Source: an uncultured SAR86 cluster bacterium (GTDB lineage Bacteria; Pseudomonadota; Gammaproteobacteria; Magnimaribacterales; D2472). From it: a stretch of DNA of 64,000 bases. The stretch covers positions 309,075 through 373,074 of the forward strand of contig CACKNK010000001.1 in assembly GCA_902601475.1 (NCBI GenBank), in the 5' to 3' direction. A program made the position numbers and the translations under genes. Shown here in pieces: positions 52,893-64,000 of the stretch (its first letter is position 1; each line of letters opens with the position of its first letter). A model generated the notes under the pieces. The model had not been told where the DNA came from. It made no database searches and saw only the letters and a list, made by a program, of their open reading frames with translations.

Positions 52893-53768
52893 TTAGGGCT
52901 TTTGTGTGCCGTCAGATTTATTTAGATACTTAAAGTAATCAGACTTGGGATCTATTAACAAAACATCTGCCTTATTTTGGAAAGTGCTGGTGTATCCCTT
53001 TATGCTTCTTGTGAATTCATAAAACTCAGGATCTTTTGAAAAAGCGTTAGCGTAAATGGCTGCAGCTTTTGCATCACCTTCACCGCGGATCTGCTCGGCT
53101 TGCTTATAGGCCTCTGCAAGAATAATAACTTTCTGTTTGTCTGCTTTAGAACGTATTTCATTAGAAAGCTCTTTACCCTCTGATCTTAGCTCTTCAGCGA
53201 GTCTATTTCTTTCTGTACGCATTCTTTCAAAGACAGAGCTACTTAGCTCTGATGGAAGGTCAATTCTCTTAACTCTAAAATCAATGATTTCAATACCAAG
53301 ATCAGCTACGGATGAACCAAGATTGTTTGTCATAGAGCTCATCATTTCATCTCGCTCACCGGAAACAAGTTCTGTAACGGTTCTCTGGCCAAACTGATTT
53401 TTGAGTTCAAATTCTGTTCTCTGACCAAGCAGGTTATTAAGTGTAAGGAAGCTTCCAGTAGTAGCTTTGTAAAAAGTTAATACATCAACAATTTTATATT
53501 TTACAAATGAATCAACTAGGAGATATTTACTCTCTACCGTAAGTATTCTGTTGGGCTCCTCATCAAGGCTTTGCAGTCTTGCATCAAATTTTCTAACACT
53601 CTGAATAAGTGGAACTTTAAAATGAATTCCAACATCAACATCAGGCTTAATAACCTCACCAAATTGAGTTACCAACGCTTTTTCCTTTTCATTAACTATA
53701 TAAATGCTGTTAGCAATAACAGCTATGATTAGGGCAGAAAGAATTAATATAAGATTAGATCTATTCAT
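52893..53768 (-). CDS. hflC: HflC, FtsH modulator subunit (start refined to MNRSNLIL)
   Basis: Prohibitin/SPFH domain VNEKEKALVTQFGEVI; hflK-hflC-purA order. Confidence 0.93.
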   Translation of the reverse strand: MNRSNLILILSALIIAVIANSIYIVNEKEKALVTQFGEVIKPDVDVGIHFKVPLIQSVRKFDARLQSLDEEPNRILTVESKYLLVDSFVKYKIVDVLTFYKATTGSFLTLNNLLGQRTEFELKNQFGQRTVTELVSGERDEMMSSMTNNLGSSVADLGIEIIDFRVKRIDLPSELSSSVFERMRTERNRLAEELRSEGKELSNEIRSKADKQKVIILAEAYKQAEQIRGEGDAKAAAIYANAFSKDPEFYEFTRSIKGYTSTFQNKADVLLIDPKSDYFKYLNKSDGTQKP

Positions 53769-54807
53769 CATCATCCTCCGCTTTTTTATTTTGCTCCATG
53801 ATTTTATCAAGCGGAAGGTAAAGCAGGTTATTACCTCCCTCTACATCCACCATAATTTTTGTTGAGTTAGACAGGACGCTTTGGATCGCATCAAGATAAA
53901 GCCTATCACGAGTTACTTTAGGAGCTTTTTGATACTCTGCTAGAAGCTTTTCAAATCTAACGACCTCACCTTCTGCATTTGCGATTACTTCTTCTCGGTA
54001 TGCCTCTGCAGCTTGTACCCTAGCAACCCCTTGACCACGGGCCTCAGGAACAATGGATAAAGCATATCTTTCAGCCTCATTCTGAAGTCGAACCTTGTCT
54101 TCTCTTGCAGCTACAACATCATCAAAGGCTTCTTTTACAGCAGTTGGAGGGTCTGTCTTTTCTATGTTTACTTGTTGAACTATTAAACCAGTAGCATAAA
54201 GATCTAAATAACTTTGAAGACGATCCTGCACATTCAGTGCAAGGGTTTGCCTGCCTGTAGTAAGTGTCTCTTCGAGAGAGTTATCTCCAACAACATGACG
54301 TAAAGAACTTTCTGTAGCCTGGCGGAGACTTGCTTCAGGATCGTTAACGTTTAATACAAAATCCTTGAGATTTTTTATTCGATATTGAATTGAAATCGTA
54401 ACATCAACTAAATTTTCGTCTTGAGTTAGCATATTTGCAGTTTGAGAAAAACGTCTAGTTAGAGCAACATTCTCAACGAATCGCTCATCAATGCCAGCGA
54501 TCATAAAATTCAAACCCTCATCAGTTTCTTGATAGTATGTTCCCAATCTTAGTACAACGGCTCTCTCGGGCGCTTCAAGCTGATAAACACACATTGATGC
54601 ATAAATGATTAGGAGACCGAAGATTCCATATGTGAAGATCCTTTTGAAAGAGAAATTATTGCCAGAACCCCCTGATCCATTAGTAGAATTTTTACTTCCC
54701 CCAAAAAGTAGAGAAAACTGTTTCATTAGATCATCAAAATTAGGGCCATCATTATTATTGTTGTTTCGACCCCAAGGGTCTTGGTTGTTTTGGTTATCCC
54801 AGTTCAC
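53761..54807 (-). CDS. hflK: HflK, FtsH modulator subunit
   Basis: Gly/Asn-rich N-terminus, TM segment, APERAVVLRLGTYYQETDEGLNF. Confidence 0.95.
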   Translation of the reverse strand: MNWDNQNNQDPWGRNNNNNDGPNFDDLMKQFSLLFGGSKNSTNGSGGSGNNFSFKRIFTYGIFGLLIIYASMCVYQLEAPERAVVLRLGTYYQETDEGLNFMIAGIDERFVENVALTRRFSQTANMLTQDENLVDVTISIQYRIKNLKDFVLNVNDPEASLRQATESSLRHVVGDNSLEETLTTGRQTLALNVQDRLQSYLDLYATGLIVQQVNIEKTDPPTAVKEAFDDVVAAREDKVRLQNEAERYALSIVPEARGQGVARVQAAEAYREEVIANAEGEVVRFEKLLAEYQKAPKVTRDRLYLDAIQSVLSNSTKIMVDVEGGNNLLYLPLDKIMEQNKKAEDDDE

Positions 54808-54876
54808 GTTATTGCCTTTATAAAATGAAGATTATATCTAGTATTTAAGGGCGAAAGTTAATAATTAAAGAATTAC

Positions 54877-55812
54877 TTATAACTTTAAGCCCTTTTTAAT
54901 GAATTCATTTGCAGCGTCTTGCTCATGTAAGTCAAAAAAACTTAAATCCTGCCAACTTCTCATCCATGTAATTTGTCTTTTTGCTAATTGTCGAGTTCCA
55001 AAAATTGATTTTTCTAACATTTCTGACTCTTTTAGCGAACCATTTAATACCATAAACGCTTGCTTGTAGTTAACTGCCTTCAAGATAGGATGATTTTTTT
55101 TCAAATTATTATTCATAATCAAATCATCAAGTTCATAAATTAATTTGTCATTTACAAGACTTGGTTGCCTTTTTTCAATTCTTTCATGCAATTCAGCCCT
55201 TTTATTTGGGAATATTCCTATCTGAATAATATTGAATTCATTTCTGATGCCTGGTTTAGCCCAGTCTTTGTCTTGATTATCCTGGCTGAGCTCTATCTCT
55301 ATTGCCCTAACTAGTCTTTGCTTGTCATTGGGTGAAATGTCTCTAGCTTTTGTTGGATTTAATTTAACCAATTGATCAAACAGTTTGTTTGGCCCATTTT
55401 CTTTCAGTTCAGCATCTAACTTTTTTCTTAATGCGGAATCGGCATTAGGCAATGAGTGAATGCCCTCAAAAAGACTTTTGAAATACATCATTGTGCCCCC
55501 AACAAATAATGGAACCTTTCCATCATCAACAATTTTTTTTGCAAGATTTGAGGCATCATTGATGAACTCAGCTACATTATAGATTTCGCTCAGAGAACAG
55601 TGATCTATCAAATAATGTGGATACTTTTTCAGCGTATCTTGATCAGGTTTACCAGACCCAACATTGCAACCTTTATAGACTTGAACTGAGTCAACAGATA
55701 TTAATTCAAATGTTTTTGGAAATTTGTCTATGATTTCAATTGCCCATCTAGTTTTGCCTGACGCAGTAGGTCCAAGTAGAAATATAGCTGAGGGCTTGGA
55801 TTGATTACCCAA
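54877..55812 (-). CDS. miaA: tRNA dimethylallyltransferase
   Basis: LLGPTASGKTRWAIEI; SVDSVQVYKGCNVGSGKP; RQLAKRQITWMRSW. Confidence 0.96.
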   Translation of the reverse strand: MGNQSKPSAIFLLGPTASGKTRWAIEIIDKFPKTFELISVDSVQVYKGCNVGSGKPDQDTLKKYPHYLIDHCSLSEIYNVAEFINDASNLAKKIVDDGKVPLFVGGTMMYFKSLFEGIHSLPNADSALRKKLDAELKENGPNKLFDQLVKLNPTKARDISPNDKQRLVRAIEIELSQDNQDKDWAKPGIRNEFNIIQIGIFPNKRAELHERIEKRQPSLVNDKLIYELDDLIMNNNLKKNHPILKAVNYKQAFMVLNGSLKESEMLEKSIFGTRQLAKRQITWMRSWQDLSFFDLHEQDAANEFIKKGLKL

Positions 55813-55814
55813 GT

Positions 55815-57397
<1,583 letters not shown>

Positions 57398-57442
57398 TGT
57401 GAGAATACTTTAAATGTAATAATAACGTTTTTATTAAAAAAT

Positions 57443-58285
57443 ATGAGCATCATTATTTTCTTATGGAAATTAATTATTCGGATCCCTCGAAGGTTTCATC
57501 ATGCAAAACTATTCTCATTCTTGTTAAAAATATTTTTATTTAATCGAATCAAGGTTGCTAAGAAAAATATAAAGTTATGCTTCAAAGAAATGAATAAACA
57601 AGAACTTAAGGGTCTCTTCAAGAAAAACCTTGAGTCTGCTGCCCTGTCAATCTTCGACATGGGAATTGCATGGTTTTGGAGCGATGCAAGAATTAAAAAT
57701 GAACTTCCAAGTAAGATAAATAACTTGGAGCTTATAAAAAATAGTTCTCAGGGAAATTTAATTATCTTTAAACATTCTTTGCATTTAGAGCTGGATGCAA
57801 GAATTTTAGGTATGCAAGCAGAATTGTATGGTGTAGGTAGGGAACATAACTCTCCTTATATGCATAAAATTATTGATTCGGGCAGGAAAAGAGCTGTTAA
57901 AGATACAGCAACTAAAAAAGAAACTTTAAGATTTATTAAATGGCTAAAGAAGGGAAAAAATGTTCTGTATGCAATTGACCAAGATTATGGAATAAAACAT
58001 TCAAAAAAAATAAATTTTTTTGGGATACCGACCTACACAATTACAACTGCTGAAAGACTGCAAGAGATAACAAATTGTAACGTTGTTTTTTTAGACTCAT
58101 GGTTTGAAGAGGGGGTGCTTCGAATTAACCTTGAAGAAATATCTAAAAATAATGTCATAGCTTCAACTGAAATGATTAGTCAAAGAATTGAATCATCGAT
58201 TAGAAGAAATCCTGGTGAATACCTTTGGCATCATAAAAGATTTAAAAGTTCTCTAGGAAAAGAGTTTTATAAAGATGCTAGATAA
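57443..58285 (+). CDS. lipid A acyltransferase-like protein (LpxL/HtrB family)
   Basis: Lysophospholipid acyltransferase pattern (FKHSLHLELDARILGM, HX4E; IDQDYGIKHSKKINFFGIPTYT). Confidence 0.85.
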   Translation: MSIIIFLWKLIIRIPRRFHHAKLFSFLLKIFLFNRIKVAKKNIKLCFKEMNKQELKGLFKKNLESAALSIFDMGIAWFWSDARIKNELPSKINNLELIKNSSQGNLIIFKHSLHLELDARILGMQAELYGVGREHNSPYMHKIIDSGRKRAVKDTATKKETLRFIKWLKKGKNVLYAIDQDYGIKHSKKINFFGIPTYTITTAERLQEITNCNVVFLDSWFEEGVLRINLEEISKNNVIASTEMISQRIESSIRRNPGEYLWHHKRFKSSLGKEFYKDAR

Positions 58286-58874
58286 GATCAATTCATTAAA
58301 AGGATATATGCCGCTGCATGAGGGAGAGGCTCTAGCAAAATGGGCGGAAAAATTTTCAAAGGTAGGCCCTATTTTAGAAATTGGAACATTTGGAGGTAAG
58401 TCTGCTGCATTCTTAGCTTATGGCTCAAAAAAAAATAATCAGATAGTTTATACAATTGATCATCATCGGGGATCTGAAGAACATCAGCTTGGAGAAGAGT
58501 ATTTTGATCAAGAAAATTTTGATGAGACCCTTAACAGGATAAATACAATTCCGTTACTCCAAAAAAATCTAGAGGAAGTTAAAGAAATTACAAACATAAT
58601 TCCAATAATTGGTGATGCAAATACTATTTCACAATCATGGCAAACAAGATTGGGAATGTTATTTATAGATGGTAGTCATACTTTTGAGTCCGCAAATAAT
58701 GACTATGAAAACTGGAAACATTTAATTGAGAAGCATGGGGCCTTGGCCTTTCATGATATCTATGAAGATTCTAGCAAAGGAGGCCAAGCACCTTATAAAG
58801 TCTTCCAAAAGGCCATCGATGATGGTTTTAAGATTTTTGATAGAGTTGATACAGCGGTTTGTCTTACGTATTAA
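58275..58874 (+). CDS. class I SAM-dependent methyltransferase (Methyltransf_24-like)
   Basis: GPILEIGTFGGKSAAFLA; MLFIDGSHTFESANNDYENW; LAFHDIY. Confidence 0.85.
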   Translation: MLDKINSLKGYMPLHEGEALAKWAEKFSKVGPILEIGTFGGKSAAFLAYGSKKNNQIVYTIDHHRGSEEHQLGEEYFDQENFDETLNRINTIPLLQKNLEEVKEITNIIPIIGDANTISQSWQTRLGMLFIDGSHTFESANNDYENWKHLIEKHGALAFHDIYEDSSKGGQAPYKVFQKAIDDGFKIFDRVDTAVCLTY

Positions 58875-59884
58875 ACTAAATTAGCAGTAAAGACTCGTGA
58901 TGCTTTTGATGTATTGTAAATGGCATCTTCTGCAAGAATTAATGCAGCAATGGTCCAACTTGGCTGCTCAAAGGGCCAAAATATTTTTTCATTGAATTGC
59001 CATCCCATATATGGAATCTGTTCGTCATCGCTAATGGTTTTCACTTCTTGTAAGATCTTAATTGCCCTTTCTCTATGTCCAGCTTTTACCAGGGCAATAC
59101 AAAATTCGCATGTCTCGGCTACTGTAACCCATGGCTCTTCCGCAACACACTTTACTCCTAATCCATCTACATAGAATCTCTGCATTGTTTTTTCTACATA
59201 CATGGTCTCTTGTTCTGCTGATAATGCTCCAGATAGAATTGGGTAATATGCATCCATAGAGAAATTACTTCTATCAGCTTTTAAATCAAAATTGTTTTTT
59301 GGGGCTTGAACACATTTTTTTGCACTTAGATAAATTTCATGCCATTTGTCTTTATGAAAGAATTCTCCCATTTCGTCAGCAAGAAAAATTGAGCATTCAA
59401 GGCTTTTAACTATCGAACTATTGCCGGTAAGCAAAAAGTCAATATCGTACTCTCCGTCTTCATCAATGTTCCAAATAAATGCGCCCGATTTAGACTGCAT
59501 ACCCAAAAGGAAATCATTTGCCATAAGAAGACAGCTCAAATTCTCTTTAATAAACGCTTTATCTTGAAAAAGGATGAAATGGAATGCGAGTGCTGTTGCA
59601 AAATAAGCAGCATGATTTGATTGTTTATTGAACTTTGTGGGATTAGATTTTTTGTATTCTTCATACCAACTTCCATCCGAGTTTTGATTAAGTCGAGACC
59701 ATGCTAGCCCTCTCTCAAATTCATCTTTAAATCCTGCAATACCAAGACCAATGCATGCTTCTAAATGGTCCCAATGATCATGAGTTTGATCATCCTTACA
59801 AATTATTGAACCATCAGAATTTTGATATTCCTTAAGCTTATTGCCTAAGTGATAAATAAAATCTTCCGAAGAATGGATAGCCAT
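58871..59884 (-). CDS. alpha/alpha-toroid, prenyltransferase/terpene-cyclase-like protein of unknown function
   Basis: QNSDGSIICKDDQTHDHWDHLEACIGL and QNSDGSWYEEY QxxDGS(W) repeats typical of the toroid fold. Confidence 0.6.
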   Translation of the reverse strand: MAIHSSEDFIYHLGNKLKEYQNSDGSIICKDDQTHDHWDHLEACIGLGIAGFKDEFERGLAWSRLNQNSDGSWYEEYKKSNPTKFNKQSNHAAYFATALAFHFILFQDKAFIKENLSCLLMANDFLLGMQSKSGAFIWNIDEDGEYDIDFLLTGNSSIVKSLECSIFLADEMGEFFHKDKWHEIYLSAKKCVQAPKNNFDLKADRSNFSMDAYYPILSGALSAEQETMYVEKTMQRFYVDGLGVKCVAEEPWVTVAETCEFCIALVKAGHRERAIKILQEVKTISDDEQIPYMGWQFNEKIFWPFEQPSWTIAALILAEDAIYNTSKASRVFTANLV

Positions 59885-59887
59885 AAA

Positions 59888-60592
59888 TTAATTTTTCTTA
59901 AAATAAAAACTAATACTCTTTCCAAGAATGGGGTTAAGTAATTTTTCGATGACATCCATGATAGGGGTATTTTTTAAGATATGCCTTTCAAGTGTTTTTT
60001 TATAAACCTTGACTAAAAAATTATTTTCTTGTGTTTTCCAAAAGATGCATCTTAGCCACCAATAAGCAGAATGAAATGCATGATATTTTTCAGATTGAAT
60101 AAAAGAAAAATTATGGTCCTGCATTACCTTTAAGATATGTGATTTTTTAAAAATTCTAACGTGGCCGCCTGGCATGTTTTGATATTCCTTTGATAGCATC
60201 CAGCATATTTTCTCTGGCAAAAATGATGGGACACTGGCAAGAAAATATCCTCCCGGCTTTAATACTCTATGAATTTCTTGAATTGCTTTATTGTAGTCCT
60301 CTAGGTGCTCCAATACTTCAGAGCAAATCACAACATCTAATTCATTATCTTGAAAAGGAAGATTATAGATTGAGCCTTGTAAAAATTTTACTAAGTTAAA
60401 ATCCATCTCTCTAAAAAAATCCAAGCCTTCATTGCTCTTTTCTAATGATGGAATATCCATATCGACCCCAAAGAGATTTAGGCCTGACTGAGCATCCATT
60501 GCTCCAAAAATATGTCTACCCTCTCCGCATCCGACATCCAGTATTTTGTTCCCTCGTGATAAATAAATATTTGAGAAATTAAATGTCAGCAT
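59888..60592 (-). CDS. class I SAM-dependent methyltransferase (Methyltransf_11-like)
   Basis: NKILDVGCGEGRHIFGAM; DVVICSEVLEHLEDYNKAIQEIHRVLKPGGYFLASVPS. Confidence 0.9.
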   Translation of the reverse strand: MLTFNFSNIYLSRGNKILDVGCGEGRHIFGAMDAQSGLNLFGVDMDIPSLEKSNEGLDFFREMDFNLVKFLQGSIYNLPFQDNELDVVICSEVLEHLEDYNKAIQEIHRVLKPGGYFLASVPSFLPEKICWMLSKEYQNMPGGHVRIFKKSHILKVMQDHNFSFIQSEKYHAFHSAYWWLRCIFWKTQENNFLVKVYKKTLERHILKNTPIMDVIEKLLNPILGKSISFYFKKN

Positions 60593-61826
60593 GCGAAGTT
60601 AAAATTGAGGAGATATGGTCTATATAAGTGTTTGCAATAACTGACCAACTAAAGTTTTGTAATATGTGATCTCGTCCTAAATTAGCTTTTTTCAAGTAGT
60701 GATCATAGTTTTGGAAAATGTTATTCAATGAATTAAAAATATCTTCATGACTTTCAGGGGCAACCATCTCAGCGTAAGGTCCAGTAATCTCAGGTATTGA
60801 AGCAACATCTGTAGCAATAAGAGGAACAGCACATGCCATAGCCTCTCCAACTGGAAAGCCAAACCCCTCATACAAGGAACTTACAATCGCAATTTGGCTG
60901 GAAGCATATTCATCACTAACCTCTTGATTAGTTAAGTTAGTTTTAAACGACACGAACTCATCAATACCTAGCTTAGAAATCAGTCTCTCAGTATGTCCTC
61001 CAGATCTAGGCTTTCCAATAACTACCAAATTAATTAATGGGTACTTATCTTTCGCAATAGCTATCGCCCTAAGAGTAAAATCTAGTCCTTTTAATGGCAC
61101 GTCTGCACTTGCCGTTGTAATTAACTTGAATGGTTTCTTTGAGATCACAAGATTTGGTTTAAATATTCCCGTATCAATACCATTTGGAATTACGTGAATT
61201 TTACTTGAATCTACATGGAAGTACTTCTGAATGTCATTCTTGGAGCTTTTGGATGGAGAAATAATATTATGCATTTTGGGAGCAACTTTCGACTGCATCT
61301 TTAAAAATGAATACCAGCTTCGTATAAAGGTTTTCTTTACAATACCTTTAGCGTACTTTAATTCATACTCTTTATCCCTTGGGATAGGATGATGGATAAC
61401 CTGAAAAAGAGGAAATTCTTCTTGAATTTTAATCATTGAATAGGAGAGAGATTGATTGTCGATAACAAAATCGTATTCTTTTCTAGTTGATAAATAATTT
61501 TTTGCTCGATTTCCAAATGTTCTCATTTCTGGGAATCCTCCAATCAAAGCTATAAAAAATTCATAATAATCATCAAAATCTTTATTTTCCTTATTAAAAA
61601 ATAAATTTAATCTGTCACGAAAATTAAATGTACTGAATAGATCTAAGCCAGGCAGTTTTATTAGATTAATCCCATCAGCTAACTTTGGATAAGGGGGGCC
61701 AGAGATAATATCTACTTCATGGCCTAAATTTTTAAAAGCCCTGCTAAGCTCATAAACATAAATACCTTGCCCTCCACTGAAGGGTGCACTTCGATAACTT
61801 AAAAAAGCTATTTTAAATTTTCTCAC
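60579..61826 (-). CDS. glycosyltransferase family 4 protein
   Basis: Rossmann GT-B: PFSGGQGIYVYELSRAFKNLGHEVDIISG; VIPNGIDTGIFKP; SSLYEGFGFPVGEAMACAVPLIATD. Confidence 0.93.
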   Translation of the reverse strand: MRKFKIAFLSYRSAPFSGGQGIYVYELSRAFKNLGHEVDIISGPPYPKLADGINLIKLPGLDLFSTFNFRDRLNLFFNKENKDFDDYYEFFIALIGGFPEMRTFGNRAKNYLSTRKEYDFVIDNQSLSYSMIKIQEEFPLFQVIHHPIPRDKEYELKYAKGIVKKTFIRSWYSFLKMQSKVAPKMHNIISPSKSSKNDIQKYFHVDSSKIHVIPNGIDTGIFKPNLVISKKPFKLITTASADVPLKGLDFTLRAIAIAKDKYPLINLVVIGKPRSGGHTERLISKLGIDEFVSFKTNLTNQEVSDEYASSQIAIVSSLYEGFGFPVGEAMACAVPLIATDVASIPEITGPYAEMVAPESHEDIFNSLNNIFQNYDHYLKKANLGRDHILQNFSWSVIANTYIDHISSILTSHADI

Positions 61827-61844
61827 TCTAAGATTTTTTTAATA

Positions 61845-62762
61845 TTAAATCTGATACAGCCAGTCTTTATATTGATTATTTTTTGCAGCAACTATGTCTT
61901 CAAATATTGATTGAAGTTTTTGTGTTGTAGAACCAATTTTCCCTGAACCAATAATCCTATCATCCACCCTGGAAATTGGTGTTACCTCGACAGCGGTCCC
62001 AGTAAAGAAAGCCTCATCGGCATCTAATAAGTCTTCATACTTAAGATTTAATTCTTTTACTTTCAGATTAAGATCTGATGCTATTTTTATGATGCTTTGC
62101 CTGGTTATGCCATTTAGACAGTTTTCAGTAGTTGGGGTAAAAATGTCTCCATTTTTTACAATGAACAAATTCTCACCGCTCCCTTCTGAAATATTACCCT
62201 TGATATCCATCAACAATGCTTCATCCGATCCTCTTGCCAGGGCATCGTGAAGAGCCATTATTGAATTTACATAGGTGCCAACAATTTTATTATTTGAATA
62301 GAGCGGATTTTCGTATTGTTTATAGGGAGAGGTAACAATACTTATCCCATTTTTTTTCTTCTCTGGATCCATGTACGAGGGCCACTCCCAACAAGCAACA
62401 GCTACATTAACTGATAGATCGCTTGCTCGCAGTCCCAATTCCTCAGAACCAAAAAAAACAATCGGTCTAATGTAGGCCTCCTCTAACTTATTTTGTTTTA
62501 GAGTATCTTTTTGAATTTGGTTTAAGTCTTCTATTGAGTAAGGAATATCGATATTTACCTTAGAAGCTGCATCAAAGAGCCTTCTTGTATGATCATCCAA
62601 TCTAAATATTGCTCCGCCTAAATCATTTTTATAAGCTCTTACGCCCTCAAAAACACCTACACCATAATGCAGGGTATGAGTTAGCGCATGAACCTTGGTT
62701 TCATCCCATTTAAGAAACTCTCCGTTCATCCAAATGAATTTTGAATCAGTATTTATAAACAT
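61845..62762 (-). CDS. ilvE: branched-chain amino acid aminotransferase
   Basis: LHYGVGVFEGVRAYK; YIRPIVFFG; NISEGSGENLFIVKNGDIFTP; FFTGTAVEVTPI. Confidence 0.96.
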   Translation of the reverse strand: MFINTDSKFIWMNGEFLKWDETKVHALTHTLHYGVGVFEGVRAYKNDLGGAIFRLDDHTRRLFDAASKVNIDIPYSIEDLNQIQKDTLKQNKLEEAYIRPIVFFGSEELGLRASDLSVNVAVACWEWPSYMDPEKKKNGISIVTSPYKQYENPLYSNNKIVGTYVNSIMALHDALARGSDEALLMDIKGNISEGSGENLFIVKNGDIFTPTTENCLNGITRQSIIKIASDLNLKVKELNLKYEDLLDADEAFFTGTAVEVTPISRVDDRIIGSGKIGSTTQKLQSIFEDIVAAKNNQYKDWLYQI

Positions 62763-62819
62763 TTAAGCGCTGTATTATGACAAACAAGGTTAAAATATGA
62801 AATTCTAAAAGACTTTTAG

Positions 62820-64000
62820 ATGAACAAAAATATTTTCAGAGAATATGACATCAGAGGTGTTTATCCTGTTGACCTCAATGAAGATATATATTTTGAAATA
62901 GGTAATGCGATAGCTTCTAAATGCAATCAATTGAGTATTGATAGCATTGTCCTTGGAAGAGACGGTCGCTTATCTGGAAAATCATTAATGAATGCTCTTG
63001 AAAATTCATTAATAAATAATGGAATAAATATTGAAAATATAGGTATTGTGACAAGTCCCTTGCTTTACTATGCTGCAAAAAAACATAGCTCCAAAAGCGG
63101 AATTATGGTTACCGGAAGCCATAACCCTAAAGAATATAACGGTATTAAAATGATTATTGATGATGAGCCTGTATCAGGTAAAGAGATATTTGAGCTAATA
63201 GGCACACCAAATAATGCAACTATCAAAGGCACTTCCTCGGTAAACGAAGGTGTAATTGATAATTATATTGGGGAAGTAAAATCAAAAAACATCCAATCAA
63301 AAGACGAAATTAAAGTTGTCATTGATTGTGGCAATGGCGCTGCAGGCGTCATAGCTCCAAAACTTTTTACAGCACTTGGATTTAATGTAGTTGAAATCTA
63401 CACTGAGGTTGATGGCAATTTTCCAAACCATCACCCTGATCCAGGTAATCCTGAAAACTTAAAAGATCTGTCAGATAAGGTTTTAAGTGAAAAAGCCAAT
63501 ATTGGCTTAGCTTTTGATGGAGATGGAGACAGGCTTGGGGTTGTTGATAATAAAGGCAAAATTATTCCTCAAGATAAATTTTTGATGTTGCTTGCAAAAG
63601 ATATTCTTAAAAACTCACCACAAGCAAAAATTATTTTTGATGTTAAATGCACTAACAGATTAAAAGATGTGATCTTGGGCTATGGAGGTGAACCAATCAT
63701 GTCTCCTACAGGTCATTTCCATATTAAAAAGATGCTGAGAAAAACTAATGCTCATCTAGCTGGTGAAATGAGTGGGCATATTTTCTTTAACGATGATTGG
63801 TATGGCTTTGATGATGCTCATTACTCTGGATTTAGACTTATAAAGATATTGATTGAAAATGAATCTGAACTTTCTGAATTACTTGGTGAATTTCCAGACG
63901 GCTTTACCACGCCTGAAATAAATCTTGATGTCGATGAAGATAAGAAATTTCAAATCGTAGATGAGTTTAAAAAAAGTGCATCATTTGAAAATGCATCAGT
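62820..64000 (+). CDS. phosphomannomutase/phosphoglucomutase (partial, runs off right edge)
   Basis: Manual translation MNKNIFREYDIRGVYPVDLNED...GIMVTGSHNPKEYNGIKM...FDGDGDRLGVVDNKG. Confidence 0.93.
   Translation, partial: MNKNIFREYDIRGVYPVDLNEDIYFEIGNAIASKCNQLSIDSIVLGRDGRLSGKSLMNALENSLINNGINIENIGIVTSPLLYYAAKKHSSKSGIMVTGSHNPKEYNGIKMIIDDEPVSGKEIFELIGTPNNATIKGTSSVNEGVIDNYIGEVKSKNIQSKDEIKVVIDCGNGAAGVIAPKLFTALGFNVVEIYTEVDGNFPNHHPDPGNPENLKDLSDKVLSEKANIGLAFDGDGDRLGVVDNKGKIIPQDKFLMLLAKDILKNSPQAKIIFDVKCTNRLKDVILGYGGEPIMSPTGHFHIKKMLRKTNAHLAGEMSGHIFFNDDWYGFDDAHYSGFRLIKILIENESELSELLGEFPDGFTTPEINLDVDEDKKFQIVDEFKKSASFENAS

Overview
The window is a compact, AT-rich, housekeeping-dense chromosomal segment. 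It looks like a streamlined marine gammaproteobacterium (SAR86-like by gene content and order; this is inference, no 16S is present). About 58 protein genes are packed with very short gaps or small overlaps. Conserved blocks: gyrA-serC-pheA-hisC-tyrA-aroA-cmk-rpsA-ihfB-pyrF-pgi-uvrC-pgsA; infC-rpmI-rplT-pheS-pheT-ihfA; pntA(alpha1/alpha2)-pntB; ubiG-mupP-yciK; scpA-scpB-rluB; xseB-ispA-dxs; glyA-nrdR-ribD-ribB-ribH-nusB; miaA-hflK-hflC-purA. Accessory content: an RND efflux pair, a TonB-dependent receptor, a DUF3604/PHP-like exported protein, and a surface-glycoconjugate-like cluster (waaA, LpxL-like acyltransferase, two methyltransferases, a terpenoid-toroid 'prenyltransferase-like' protein, a GT4 glycosyltransferase). 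I saw no tRNA, rRNA, CRISPR array, transposase or prophage block. Best leads: (1) a tandem DnaT-domain protein overlapping a lambda-P-like protein, a candidate domesticated-phage replicative helicase loader; (2) PheT lacking its N-terminal tRNA-binding (B2) domain; (3) ribosomal protein S1 with five domains instead of six; (4) a probable AUA start codon for infC and a possible AUU start for thiL; (5) the methyltransferase/toroid/methyltransferase/GT4 cassette; (6) loss of hfq-hflX and ribE from their usual places; (7) several strong inverted repeats in promoter regions.
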